Shown here: piece by piece, positions 8,339 to 17,000 of the stretch
Layout: the number at the start of each line of letters is the position of its first letter
Position numbering within the stretch: the stretch's first letter is position 1
Origin: Paracoccus salsus
Lineage (GTDB): Bacteria; Pseudomonadota; Alphaproteobacteria; Rhodobacterales; Rhodobacteraceae
NCBI RefSeq assembly: GCF_021556615.1
Contig: NZ_JAKGGD010000003.1
Span: 62,001-126,000 of the forward strand
Length of the DNA: 64,000 bases
Direction of reading: 5' to 3'
Notes under the pieces: model-generated
Told to the model about the DNA's origin: nothing
The model's database searches: none
The model's input: the letters and a program-made list of their open reading frames with translations, nothing else
Position numbers and translations under genes: made by a program

Positions 8339-9130
8339 TCAGCCGGCGGGCAAGGCCCGCATGATCTGCTCCATCACCAGCGCGCCATAGGCTGCGTTGG
8401 CGTGTTCGTAATCGTCATCGGGATGGGCATCGCCTTCAACCGGGCCAAGCCGTTTCGAGCCGCGCATCAGCGCCGACGCGGTATAGACCCCGTCCACCAG
8501 CGCCGACCGAGGCCAGTCCAGCAGAGTCGCATCGGCCCCCAGCACCCGTTCGCGCGCTTCGCGATACATCGACAGCCAGTGCCCGGCATCGCCGCGACCG
8601 ACAAGATCGACATAGGCTGCATAGCGCTTGCGATCGTCCGCCCCGTCTTCGGACAGCATCGGCTCGGGCACGACCAGCACCGGCTTGCCGAGCGATCTGA
8701 TCCGCGACAGCAGCCGCCCCGTGGACGAGGCCTGAAGCCGCCAGCGCAGCGCAGCCTGAAGGAAGGGCCTGCCGACAAGCTGCGGGTTCGTGGCACCGGC
8801 GACAATCGACGGGAAATCCAGGCTGCGATGATCGGCGCAGATGCCGGCCGTGCGGACCCAACTGGTGCCGCCGACGATCACGAAGGCGTCGAATCCGGTG
8901 ACATCCAGGTTCCTGACGTGATTGTAATATCTGAGCTGCCAGGCGGCGGCGTCGGTGACCGGCACCAGCCTGCCGCCGCGCAGGTCCAGCTCTCCCAGCC
9001 GGTTGGCCAGAACGCCCAGGAAATAGACGTCCCAACGCGGCCAGCGATCCGGCTCGGCGGCATAGGCAAGCCGCAGCGCGCCACTGTGGGAGTTGCCGAT
9101 GAACAGCACGCGCGGAAGATCACCGCTCAT
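8339..9130 (-). CDS. SGNH/GDSL-like hydrolase of unknown substrate
   Basis: 263 aa. Near the N-terminus VLFIGNSHSGAL is a block-I-like nucleophile motif (GNSHS). Near the C-terminus DDDYEHANAAYG supplies a D-x-x-H pair in the position of block V. VIVGGTSW could be the central Gly block. No signal peptide is seen. The start is ATG 9130, which overlaps the TGA of the GSCFA gene (ATGA). A longer start inside that gene is less likely. It is translationally coupled to GSCFA, so the two probably act together on the same glycan or acyl ester. The substrate cannot be told. Confidence 0.6.
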   Translation of the reverse strand: MSGDLPRVLFIGNSHSGALRLAYAAEPDRWPRWDVYFLGVLANRLGELDLRGGRLVPVTDAAAWQLRYYNHVRNLDVTGFDAFVIVGGTSWVRTAGICADHRSLDFPSIVAGATNPQLVGRPFLQAALRWRLQASSTGRLLSRIRSLGKPVLVVPEPMLSEDGADDRKRYAAYVDLVGRGDAGHWLSMYREARERVLGADATLLDWPRSALVDGVYTASALMRGSKRLGPVEGDAHPDDDYEHANAAYGALVMEQIMRALPAG

Positions 9131-10164
9131 GGCGAGAATGCCTCCAGCATCGCCTCTTCGCACAGCAGGTCGATCTTTTCCGCCAAGGCCGGCGGATCGG
9201 AAGCGTCGTCTTCACGCAGCCCATGCGCCGCAAGGAACGCCCGCATGACGGCCGCGACGCCGTCCGGCGTGACCTGGCGCAGCCCCTCGCCGAAAAAGCC
9301 GCCGCGCGCAGCGGGATTGGTCACGATCTCGTACGAGGGGAAATAATCCACATCGTCATGGGCATCCGCAAAATCGCCTGCCGCTGCGCGCAGCGTCGCC
9401 TTGGAATACTGCGTCGCCGGCAGCACATGGCCGCCGGAGGCGGTGGCGGTCAACGGCACCGGCGAGACCGTCAGCAGCATCTTCATCCCGGGGCGAAACC
9501 CGTGCAGAAGATCGCGCAGCCGGGTCAGATCCGCGGCGATGTCGGGATAGCGGAAATTCACGAACTCGTGGCGTTCGGGGTCGAAATTTCCCGCGATGAC
9601 GCCTGGACAGGTCGGATAGACCCGGCCTGTCCTGCGGCAGCGCCACGCCTCGGTCAGACCCAGGGTGAAGACGAACAGATCCGCGCCGCGCAGCATCGGG
9701 ACCAGGCGTTGCAGATGGCGGCGGCGGATCTGCAGCACCTCGTCGGCGCTGTCGAGGCCGTCGGGATCAAGGCCCGGACGCATCGCGTCGTGAAAGCGTT
9801 CGCCCCGCTGCCAGACCAGATCGGGATCAGGCGCGCCCTCCCGCACCTCTTCCAGCAGCTGGACCAGCTGACGCACGGTGTAGATATTGCCGTAGCGCCC
9901 GGAATACAGCCCATAGCCATATTCCTGAAGCAGGCCTGGGCCGATGGCCGCCGGTCCGGGTTCGGCATCCAGCACCGTCAGGCCGGCCCCGCGCAGCGCC
10001 CGCCCCAGATGCTGTGCAAAACAGCTGCCCGCCGTCGCGATCCGGTCCGCAGGGGAAAGCCGGAATTTCGGCACCGCGATGCAGACGGGCGCATCGGCCG
10101 GGGTATCGGACACGGCGCGACGCCAGAAGGCATGAGGGGGCAGGTCGGAATAGGGATGTGCCAT
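9127..10164 (-). CDS. GSCFA domain-containing protein
   Basis: 345 aa from ATG 10164 (MAHPYSDLPPHAFWRRAV). An ATG at 10176 is also possible. The signature GSCFAQHLGRAL sits at ~residue 47, with further family stretches EYGYGLYSGRYGNIYT, FTLGLTEAW and DVDYFPSYEIV. GSCFA proteins belong to the SGNH-like esterase/acyltransferase group, and many occur in polysaccharide loci. No signal peptide is visible. It starts just after the ccrM terminator, so it likely has its own promoter. It is coupled to the SGNH-like gene downstream by a 4-bp overlap. Confidence 0.85.
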   Translation of the reverse strand: MAHPYSDLPPHAFWRRAVSDTPADAPVCIAVPKFRLSPADRIATAGSCFAQHLGRALRGAGLTVLDAEPGPAAIGPGLLQEYGYGLYSGRYGNIYTVRQLVQLLEEVREGAPDPDLVWQRGERFHDAMRPGLDPDGLDSADEVLQIRRRHLQRLVPMLRGADLFVFTLGLTEAWRCRRTGRVYPTCPGVIAGNFDPERHEFVNFRYPDIAADLTRLRDLLHGFRPGMKMLLTVSPVPLTATASGGHVLPATQYSKATLRAAAGDFADAHDDVDYFPSYEIVTNPAARGGFFGEGLRQVTPDGVAAVMRAFLAAHGLREDDASDPPALAEKIDLLCEEAMLEAFSP

Positions 10165-10196
10165 GGCGACAGACATATGCACGCGCGGCGTGCATT

Positions 10197-10228
10197 GAAA
10201 AGGCCCCGCCATGCGGACATGGCGGGGC
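10197..10228 (-). terminator. Rho-independent terminator of ccrM
   Basis: On the minus strand a perfect 11-bp stem GCCCCGCCATG / CATGGCGGGGC with loop TCCG is followed by CTTTTC. It lies 57 bp past the ccrM stop and ahead of the GSCFA start, so it separates ccrM from the GSCFA/SGNH pair. Confidence 0.85.
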
Positions 10229-10284
10229 AAGGCGGTTCCGCCCGCACGTCAGGCGGCGGAACTGCGGCGAAATCGTGAGCGGCG

Positions 10285-11451
<1,167 letters not shown>

Positions 11452-11466
11452 CTATGTCCCAAGAAT

Positions 11467-11505
11467 GATTCAGAGCTGATTCGCCGTCAATTTCTTTTTT
11501 GAATC
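11467..11505. promoter_or_regulatory. Cluster of three GANTC sites upstream of ccrM
   Basis: GATTC at 11467-11471, GATTC at 11478-11482 and GAATC at 11501-11505 lie within 39 bp of the 103-bp rnhB-ccrM gap, 52-90 bp upstream of the ccrM ATG. The region is AT-rich (TTTCTTTTTTG), as expected of a promoter. In Caulobacter, methylation of GANTC sites near the ccrM promoter influences its transcription, so self-regulation here is plausible. Confidence 0.6.
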
Positions 11506-11518
11506 AAGGGGTTGAATA

Positions 11519-12136
11519 TCAGTCTTTACACAAGATATTGTGTACGGGCGCGAACGAACGTCTATGATGAGGGGTGATTCCCAGATCTAGAAGCGCGCGC
11601 TTGTGCGCCGGGGTCGGGTAGCCGGCATTCGCCGCCCAGCCATAGCCTGGATGCTGTTGCGCCAAATCCACCATGATGCGATCGCGCAACACCTTGGCGA
11701 GGATCGAGGCCGCCGCGATCGTCAGACAGCGGGCATCCCCCCTGACTACGGCTTCGGCGGACAGGCCCATGTCGCGAGGAACGCGATTTCCGTCCACCAG
11801 CACATGGCAGGGCGGCAGCCGCAATCCCGCGACCGCGCGGCACATCGCCAGATGGGCCGCGTGGTAGATGTTCAGCCGGTCGATATCCGCAACGCCGACA
11901 TGCGCCACCGACCAGTCGCAATGAACCATGATCCAGTCGGCAAGGCGCTCGCGCCGCGCCGCTGTCAGCTTCTTTGAATCGTTCAGCCCGTCGGGGATGT
12001 TGGCGGGGTCCAGCACCACGGCCGCCGCCGACACCGGACCTGCCAGCGGCCCGCGGCCGACCTCGTCCACCCCGGCCACGAACCGGGCGCCGCGTGCAAG
12101 CGCCAGCGTCTCGAAACTGTAATCCGGCAATGTCAT
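11519..12136 (-). CDS. rnhB: Ribonuclease HII
   Basis: 205 aa. Removes RNA primers and single misincorporated ribonucleotides from DNA. The acidic catalytic residues are in VAGVDEVGRGPLAGPV (Asp-Glu), HVLVDGNRVP and KVLRDRIM, giving the DEDD set. SDSKKL is replaced by LNDSKKLT, a normal variant. Its ATG overlaps the allA stop by 4 bp (ATGA), so it is probably co-transcribed with allA. Confidence 0.95.
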   Translation of the reverse strand: MTLPDYSFETLALARGARFVAGVDEVGRGPLAGPVSAAAVVLDPANIPDGLNDSKKLTAARRERLADWIMVHCDWSVAHVGVADIDRLNIYHAAHLAMCRAVAGLRLPPCHVLVDGNRVPRDMGLSAEAVVRGDARCLTIAAASILAKVLRDRIMVDLAQQHPGYGWAANAGYPTPAHKRALLDLGITPHHRRSFAPVHNILCKD

Positions 12137-12612
12137 GCGGTGATCGTTACAGGCGGAATGCGCCGTTCTTCAAGATTGGCCCCGTCGCCTTCGCGATCCA
12201 CCACCAGAAAATCAGCCGCGCGGTCCAGTGGCGTCAGCACCCCGTGCCAGACTCCCGCGCGCAGGTTCACGCCCGTCCCCGAGGGCACCAGGAAGGCGCG
12301 CGGCGTGCCAGGCTTGCCGCCCTCGTCCGGCGCGACCACCGACAGCCAGGCATCCGGGCCCAGGGGCATGAAAGCCTGCGACCCCAGCGGATGGCGTTCC
12401 AGCAAGCCGCAATCATAGGGAAGGCTCACCGGTTCGGACCGGAAAATCGAGATGATCGCCTCGCCCCCGCCGCGCTGGACGGTGGCCAGCGCGTGATGAC
12501 GTTCGCAGCGGCCCTGATTGATGATCCTGTCGGGTACGGCCCTGGGTGACAGCACCTCACCGAAAGGGGCAAAGCCCGTGGCCGTGATCGGTTCGATGCG
12601 GATCGTGGTCAT
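12133..12612 (-). CDS. allA: Ureidoglycolate lyase
   Basis: 159 aa from ATG 12612, the AllA family length. Splits ureidoglycolate to glyoxylate and urea at the end of purine/allantoin breakdown. Family stretches include TGFAPFGEVL (~residues 11-20), IINQGRCERHHALA, ISIFRSEPVSLPYDCGLLERHPLGSQAFMPL and AGVWHGVLTPLD, with the cupin-fold His. Other allantoin genes are not in the window. It is coupled to rnhB downstream. The reading frame continues upstream only as noncoding overlap with the MFS gene. Confidence 0.9.
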   Translation of the reverse strand: MTTIRIEPITATGFAPFGEVLSPRAVPDRIINQGRCERHHALATVQRGGGEAIISIFRSEPVSLPYDCGLLERHPLGSQAFMPLGPDAWLSVVAPDEGGKPGTPRAFLVPSGTGVNLRAGVWHGVLTPLDRAADFLVVDREGDGANLEERRIPPVTITA

Positions 12613-12713
12613 CGGTGGCGTCTCCTGTCCAGGCCTTCCGGTATAGCCTAGCGCGGCCCGGGTCGTCACAGAACCCGCGCAGCGCGCGACACAGTTTCCC
12701 CGATTTTCGACAC

Positions 12714-13931
12714 TCAGTGCCCCATGCGCGGCAGGAAGATGGCCAGGAGGCCCAGCACGGGCAGACCCGAACACAACAGGAAGACCGCCTCGATCCCCTT
12801 GGCGTCGGCCAGCACACCCAACGCCGCCGCCGCGATCCCGCCCATTCCGAAGGAGAAGCCGAAGAACAGCCCGGCGATTGTGCCGGTGCGTCCCGGAACC
12901 AGCTCCTGCGCGAAGACGACGATGGCCGGAAAGGCCGAGGCGAGGACCAGACCGATCATCACCGACAAGACGCCGGTCGGGATCAGGCCGACATGCGGCA
13001 GGGCCAAAGTGAAGGGCAACACGCCCAGGATCGAGAACCAGATCACCCGCAGCGGTCCGATCCGGTCGCCGACCAGCCCGCCCAGCATGACGCCCCCCGC
13101 CATCCCGGCCAGAAACAGGAACAGCATGATCTGCGCCCCCTGCGGTCCCAACCCGAATTTCTCGATCGTGAAGAAGGTGAAATAACTGGTCATCGCGGCA
13201 GCGTAGATGTTCTTGGTAAAGGTCAGAAGCGCCAGCACCGCGATGGCCCACAACACAGCCCCGCGCGGCAAGGGCCATGCGGTGTCGGGGCGCGCGGCGT
13301 GGGCGCGACGCCGGCCCTCGGCCCAGCCTCCGACGCGCCACAACAACCCGGCCCCAAGCGCGGCCGCGACTGCGAACCACGCCACCGCCGGCCGTCCCAG
13401 CGGCACCACGATGAAAGCCGCCAGAAGCGGCCCCAGCGACTGCCCGAAATTGCCGCCAAGCTGAAACAGCGATTGCGCGGTTCCGAATCGCCCCCCGGAT
13501 GCCAGTCGTGCGACCCGTGAGCTTTCGGGGTGAAACACGGCCGACCCGATCCCGATCAGCATAGCACCGGTCAGCAGCATCGCGTAATTCGGGGCGAACG
13601 CCAGCAGCAGCACCCCGCAAAAGGTCGAGCTCATCCCCAAAGGCAGCGATCGAGGCTGCGGATGCCGGTCGGTGGCGGCCCCGATCATCGGTTGCAGCAG
13701 CGAGGCCGTGACCTGGAAGGCGAATGTCATCACCCCGATCTGCGCATAGCTGAGGGTGAATTCCGTTCGCAGCAGCGGATAGATCGCCGCCAGCATCGAC
13801 TGCATCACGTCATTGATCATGTGGCACAGGCTGATCGACAGCAGGACCGGCCAGGCCGTGGCTGTCGCCGCACCGGTCCGGGGGGCAGCGGCGAGTTCAT
13901 TGTCGGTGCCGATTCCTGTCTGCTGACTCAT
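12714..13931 (-). CDS. MFS transporter, fosmidomycin-resistance (Fsr) type
   Basis: 405 aa from ATG 13931, with AGGAG upstream. About 12 hydrophobic segments. SISLCHMINDVMQSMLAAIYPLL near the N-terminus and IGSAVFHPESSRVARLASGG (~residues 125-145) are characteristic of the Fsr subfamily of drug/metabolite exporters. It is probably an inner-membrane proton antiporter, with unknown substrate. It faces a HutC-type repressor across 219 AT-rich bases, the usual layout for an exporter and its local regulator. Confidence 0.85.
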   Translation of the reverse strand: MSQQTGIGTDNELAAAPRTGAATATAWPVLLSISLCHMINDVMQSMLAAIYPLLRTEFTLSYAQIGVMTFAFQVTASLLQPMIGAATDRHPQPRSLPLGMSSTFCGVLLLAFAPNYAMLLTGAMLIGIGSAVFHPESSRVARLASGGRFGTAQSLFQLGGNFGQSLGPLLAAFIVVPLGRPAVAWFAVAAALGAGLLWRVGGWAEGRRRAHAARPDTAWPLPRGAVLWAIAVLALLTFTKNIYAAAMTSYFTFFTIEKFGLGPQGAQIMLFLFLAGMAGGVMLGGLVGDRIGPLRVIWFSILGVLPFTLALPHVGLIPTGVLSVMIGLVLASAFPAIVVFAQELVPGRTGTIAGLFFGFSFGMGGIAAAALGVLADAKGIEAVFLLCSGLPVLGLLAIFLPRMGH

Positions 13932-14039
13932 GCCCGCCGGGCTCCTGACCGAAGCGAATTGCAGAATGCGCAACTAACAGGAAATCATCAAATTGAAAAT
14001 ATCCGTCAAGCACAACCATTAGGTTAGTAAATTGTCTTT

Positions 14040-14053
14040 AAGAACAGGTTCTT
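14040..14053. promoter_or_regulatory. Candidate operator between MFS gene and HutC-type regulator
   Basis: AAGAAC-AG-GTTCTT is a perfect 6-bp inverted repeat with a 2-bp spacer in the AT-rich divergent promoter region. GntR-family dimers bind such short palindromes. Which protein binds is inferred from position only. Confidence 0.4.
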
Positions 14054-14150
14054 GGTCTCTTTCTGGTCTTTTGTCCATTTCGACAGGTTTCAATGAGGTC
14101 CGCAGATATGACTAATAAAAAAAGTTCAGAATATCGAGTTTGCAATCGTC

Positions 14151-14906
14151 ATGACCAAGTTGCCCGTCACCGTCGCCCGATCGTTAAGACCCACCGGCCT
14201 TGAAAGAGGTTCGAAACGCTTGAACACGTGGCAGTCCGTGCGCGCCGAAGTGCTGGCGCGTATCCGCTCGCGCGAATGGCCGCCGGGCGAACTGATCCCG
14301 ACCGAGCAGCAGCTTGCGGTGCAGATGGGCTGTGCCCGCGCTACGGTCAACCGCGCGTTGCGGGAACTGGCCGACAGCGGAATCATCGAACGGCGCCGCA
14401 AGGTCGGCACGCGGGTTACGGCCACGCCATCGCGCCGCACGACGCTGGAAATGCCGGTGATCCGCCACGAGGTCGAGGCCCTGGGCCTTGCCTATGACTA
14501 TCAGATGACCAGCTACTCGCGGTCGCGCCCGACCGAGGCGGCAATGCATGCGCTGCAGGTCGGCCCGGACGAGGAGTTGATCCTGATCAAGGCGAAATAC
14601 CTGGCTGACGGCCGTCCGCATTGCTGCGAGGCGATCTGGCTGAACCCGCACGCCCTGCCCGTAATCCCAGCCGAAGACGCCAGGACGCAGCCGGCGCATG
14701 AATGGTTGGCGCGCAATGTGCCGCTGACCCACGGGCGGTTCTCGATCCTTGCCGAGGGTGCTTCGGGCGATTGTGCGCACAATCTGAACGTGCAGGCCGG
14801 AACCCCGGTCCTGACAATCGAACGCACCAATTGGAGCGACGCCACTCCGATTTCGTTCTCGCGCCAATTCTATCCGCCACAACACCGCCTCGTGTCCGAG
14901 GACTAG
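14151..14906 (+). CDS. GntR family regulator, HutC subfamily
   Basis: 251 aa. An N-terminal winged helix (WQSVRAEVLARIRSREWPPG, then LIPTEQQLAVQMGCARATVNRALRELADSGIIERRRKVGTRV in pieces, ~residues 26-90) is followed by a UTRA ligand-binding domain (ETLLIKAKYLADGRPHCCEAIWL-type core, ending SFSRQFYPPQHRL). A TTG at 14220 would remove 23 residues and start closer to the DNA-binding domain, so the start is uncertain. Probably represses the divergent MFS exporter. Confidence 0.87.
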   Translation: MTKLPVTVARSLRPTGLERGSKRLNTWQSVRAEVLARIRSREWPPGELIPTEQQLAVQMGCARATVNRALRELADSGIIERRRKVGTRVTATPSRRTTLEMPVIRHEVEALGLAYDYQMTSYSRSRPTEAAMHALQVGPDEELILIKAKYLADGRPHCCEAIWLNPHALPVIPAEDARTQPAHEWLARNVPLTHGRFSILAEGASGDCAHNLNVQAGTPVLTIERTNWSDATPISFSRQFYPPQHRLVSED

Positions 14907-14910
14907 TCGC

Positions 14911-15950
14911 TCAGTCCTTGCATGGCGCCAGCAATGTCGCGAGATGCGCCGGCAGTTGGTGTTTCAGGATCGCGTCGCAGAAGGCCGCGGCCAGCGGCTC
15001 GGTCTGGTCGGTGCGCGACGGGCGCTTCCAGGCCGAAAGCCTTGCGGCGGCATGCGCGGCCGGTTCCGCCTCGTTCACGCGTGCCGTCGGCCCGGCCTCG
15101 CAGAACGCCAGGACCTCTTCGTCTCCGCCCGCGACCGGCCTGCCGATCACAGCGGTCCGCAACTGGGCCGGGCGGCCATTCAGCGCCGCTTCGACCTCGG
15201 GCGGGAAGATAGTGAATCCGCCGCGGATGATCGGTTCCTTGTCGCGGCCGACCATCGGCAGCCTGCCCTGCACGTCCCTCCGGCCCGGATCGCCGGTTTG
15301 CGGCTAGCCTGCCGGATCCAGGACCCGTGCGGTCGCCTTGAGCTTGCGAAAAGAGCCAATCATGAGATGCGGGCCCCGGGTCAGGACCTCGCCCATGCCG
15401 GGCTGGTTCCTGACGCTTTCCTCCGGACGCAGTTCGACCCTCGGCAAGGGACACCCCGAAAAGGCGTCCGGGCTGCCGACCCGATTTTCGGTGATGCTCG
15501 CGCCGGCGGTGATCCGGGTCATGCCATAGCCGTTCTGCAGGGCGATGCCGCAAGGGGCTGCGGCCCGGCGGTTCCATACCGGATCAAGGATGGGCCGCGC
15601 CACGGCTGACAAGGCGCAGGCGTCCATGCCGATGAGCGATGCCACGACGCTGCGCCTCTGCCATGATCCCCGCGTGCATCCGGGTCACCGGTTGCGCCCT
15701 GCCCAAGCGCATCCAGGGCCGCCGCCGCCGAAAGTCGCGCCGTCAGCCTTGCGCCGGTGTGACGGGCGATCCTGTCCAGTTCGGTGCCGGACATGCGGGC
15801 ATGGACAGGCTGCCGGTCGCACCCATCGCGTTGTCCAGCTGAACTGCGGCAAGGCTCACGTGCAGGATGCCCTGCCGGTTCATGCGCCGTTCATCGGCGT
15901 CCCTCATGCGAGGTCCCGGGCCATCGCCCTGCCCGACATCGAGCACAGAG
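14911..15950 (-). pseudogene. Acyl-CoA synthetase (AMP-binding) remnant
   Basis: The 3' two thirds of a FadD-type ligase are recognisable but broken. In the C-terminal frame NGYGMTR, ENRVGSPDAFSGCPLP, GEVLTRGPHLMIGSFRK and VLDPAG are followed by TAG at 15304-15306, exactly where the family has the Trp of GWFRTGD. The same frame then continues PQTGDPGRRDVQGRLPMVGRDKEPI and FPPEVEAALN to 14911. Upstream (15600-15950) homologous bits such as ELDRIARHTGARLTA and RLRLVSRGAAHP lie in different frames, so there are frameshifts. The 5' part with the ATP-binding loop is missing. The final lysine motif (usually T-G-K-I-L-K) reads CDAILK. Last member of the beta-oxidation operon. Confidence 0.82.
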
Positions 15951-15982
15951 CGGCCGGCGCTGCGCGCCAGTCTCGTTCTCGA

Positions 15983-16996
15983 TCAGTCCCATGCGGGTTC
16001 GCCACGGGAAAAGCGTTCGAGGTGGTAATCCGCGTCACCCATGGCCGCGTCGGCGGCCAACCGCCTGCGAACCATGCCGGCAAGAGCGTATGCCTGGGTC
16101 ATGCCGATGCCGCCATGCAGCTGCACCGATTCCTCGGCCAGCAACCGGGCCGTGCCGCCGACCATTGCCTTGCACGCCTGAACATGGCGATCGCGCAGCG
16201 GCGGTTCGGCATCGACATGGGCCGCCAGATTGACAACGGCGGAGCGCGCCTGCTCGACCTCGACCGCCATGCGGTGGGCAAGCGCCTGAAATTCGAACAG
16301 CGCGCGGCCGAACTGCTTGCGGGTCTTCAGGTAGTCCAGGGTCAATTCCTGCGCCGCCTCGATCCCGCCAAGCGCCTTCGCGCTGTGGGCCAGCACGCCC
16401 CGCGCGAGGACGAACCCGAAATCGGCCAGCGTTCCCAGACGGGTCCCGGGCGTCGCGTCGAAGTCCAGATCCGCGCCGCGATTGCCGTCCAGCATCCCGT
16501 AGCCATGGCGGGTCACGCCCGAGGCCCCGGCGTCCACCAGCCACAGCCCGTCGGCGGTGCTGACAAGGATCGCGTCCGCGTCTTCGCCGCAGGTGACCAT
16601 GGTCTTGCGACCCGTCAGCCGGTCCTCCGAAACGGTGATGGACACTCCGCGGTCGCAGCGGCTTCCCGGTTCCGCGTCTGCGAATGCCATCCGCGCCCTG
16701 CCCGCTGCCACGGCCTCGACCAGATCGTCATGCCCGCCAGCCTGCGCCAGGACGCCCCCGCCGATCAGCACGGAATCGATCAGTGGCAGCGATGCGCCGG
16801 CCCGCCCCAACTCATCGAAGGTCAGCGCGATTGCCGCGCCGCTGCCATCGAAGCCACCGGCGTCCTGTTCCAGCAGGGCGCCCATCGCACCGGCCTCGGC
16901 CAGCGCGTCCCAAAGCGCGGCGCCCTCATGCCGGCCCAACAACCTGCGCAGACTGTCCCGCAGCATGCGGTGTTCGTCGCTCGGCGAAAAATCCAA
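15983..16996 (-). CDS. Acyl-CoA dehydrogenase family protein, short (beta-type) subunit
   Basis: 337 aa from TTG 16996 (start LDFSPSDEHRMLRDSLRRLL), with GGAATGAGG as ribosome site. Acyl-CoA dehydrogenase fold: N-terminal helical domain, a reduced middle beta-domain, and a C-terminal helical domain with LDYLKTRKQFGRALFEFQAL and QLHGGIGMTQAYAL. It is ~50 residues shorter than single-gene enzymes and directly follows a full-length paralogue, as in the ChsE1/ChsE2-type heteromeric dehydrogenases that act on bulky CoA esters. The frame is intact, but the partner gene is interrupted, so function is doubtful. Confidence 0.82.
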   Translation of the reverse strand: MDFSPSDEHRMLRDSLRRLLGRHEGAALWDALAEAGAMGALLEQDAGGFDGSGAAIALTFDELGRAGASLPLIDSVLIGGGVLAQAGGHDDLVEAVAAGRARMAFADAEPGSRCDRGVSITVSEDRLTGRKTMVTCGEDADAILVSTADGLWLVDAGASGVTRHGYGMLDGNRGADLDFDATPGTRLGTLADFGFVLARGVLAHSAKALGGIEAAQELTLDYLKTRKQFGRALFEFQALAHRMAVEVEQARSAVVNLAAHVDAEPPLRDRHVQACKAMVGGTARLLAEESVQLHGGIGMTQAYALAGMVRRRLAADAAMGDADYHLERFSRGEPAWD

Positions 16997-17000
16997 GGCC

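Noticed and set aside
12133..13620. One long frame joining allA to sequence over the MFS gene
   Set aside because: Only the last 159 codons match AllA. The upstream part is an alternate frame of the MFS transporter, so no fusion exists.
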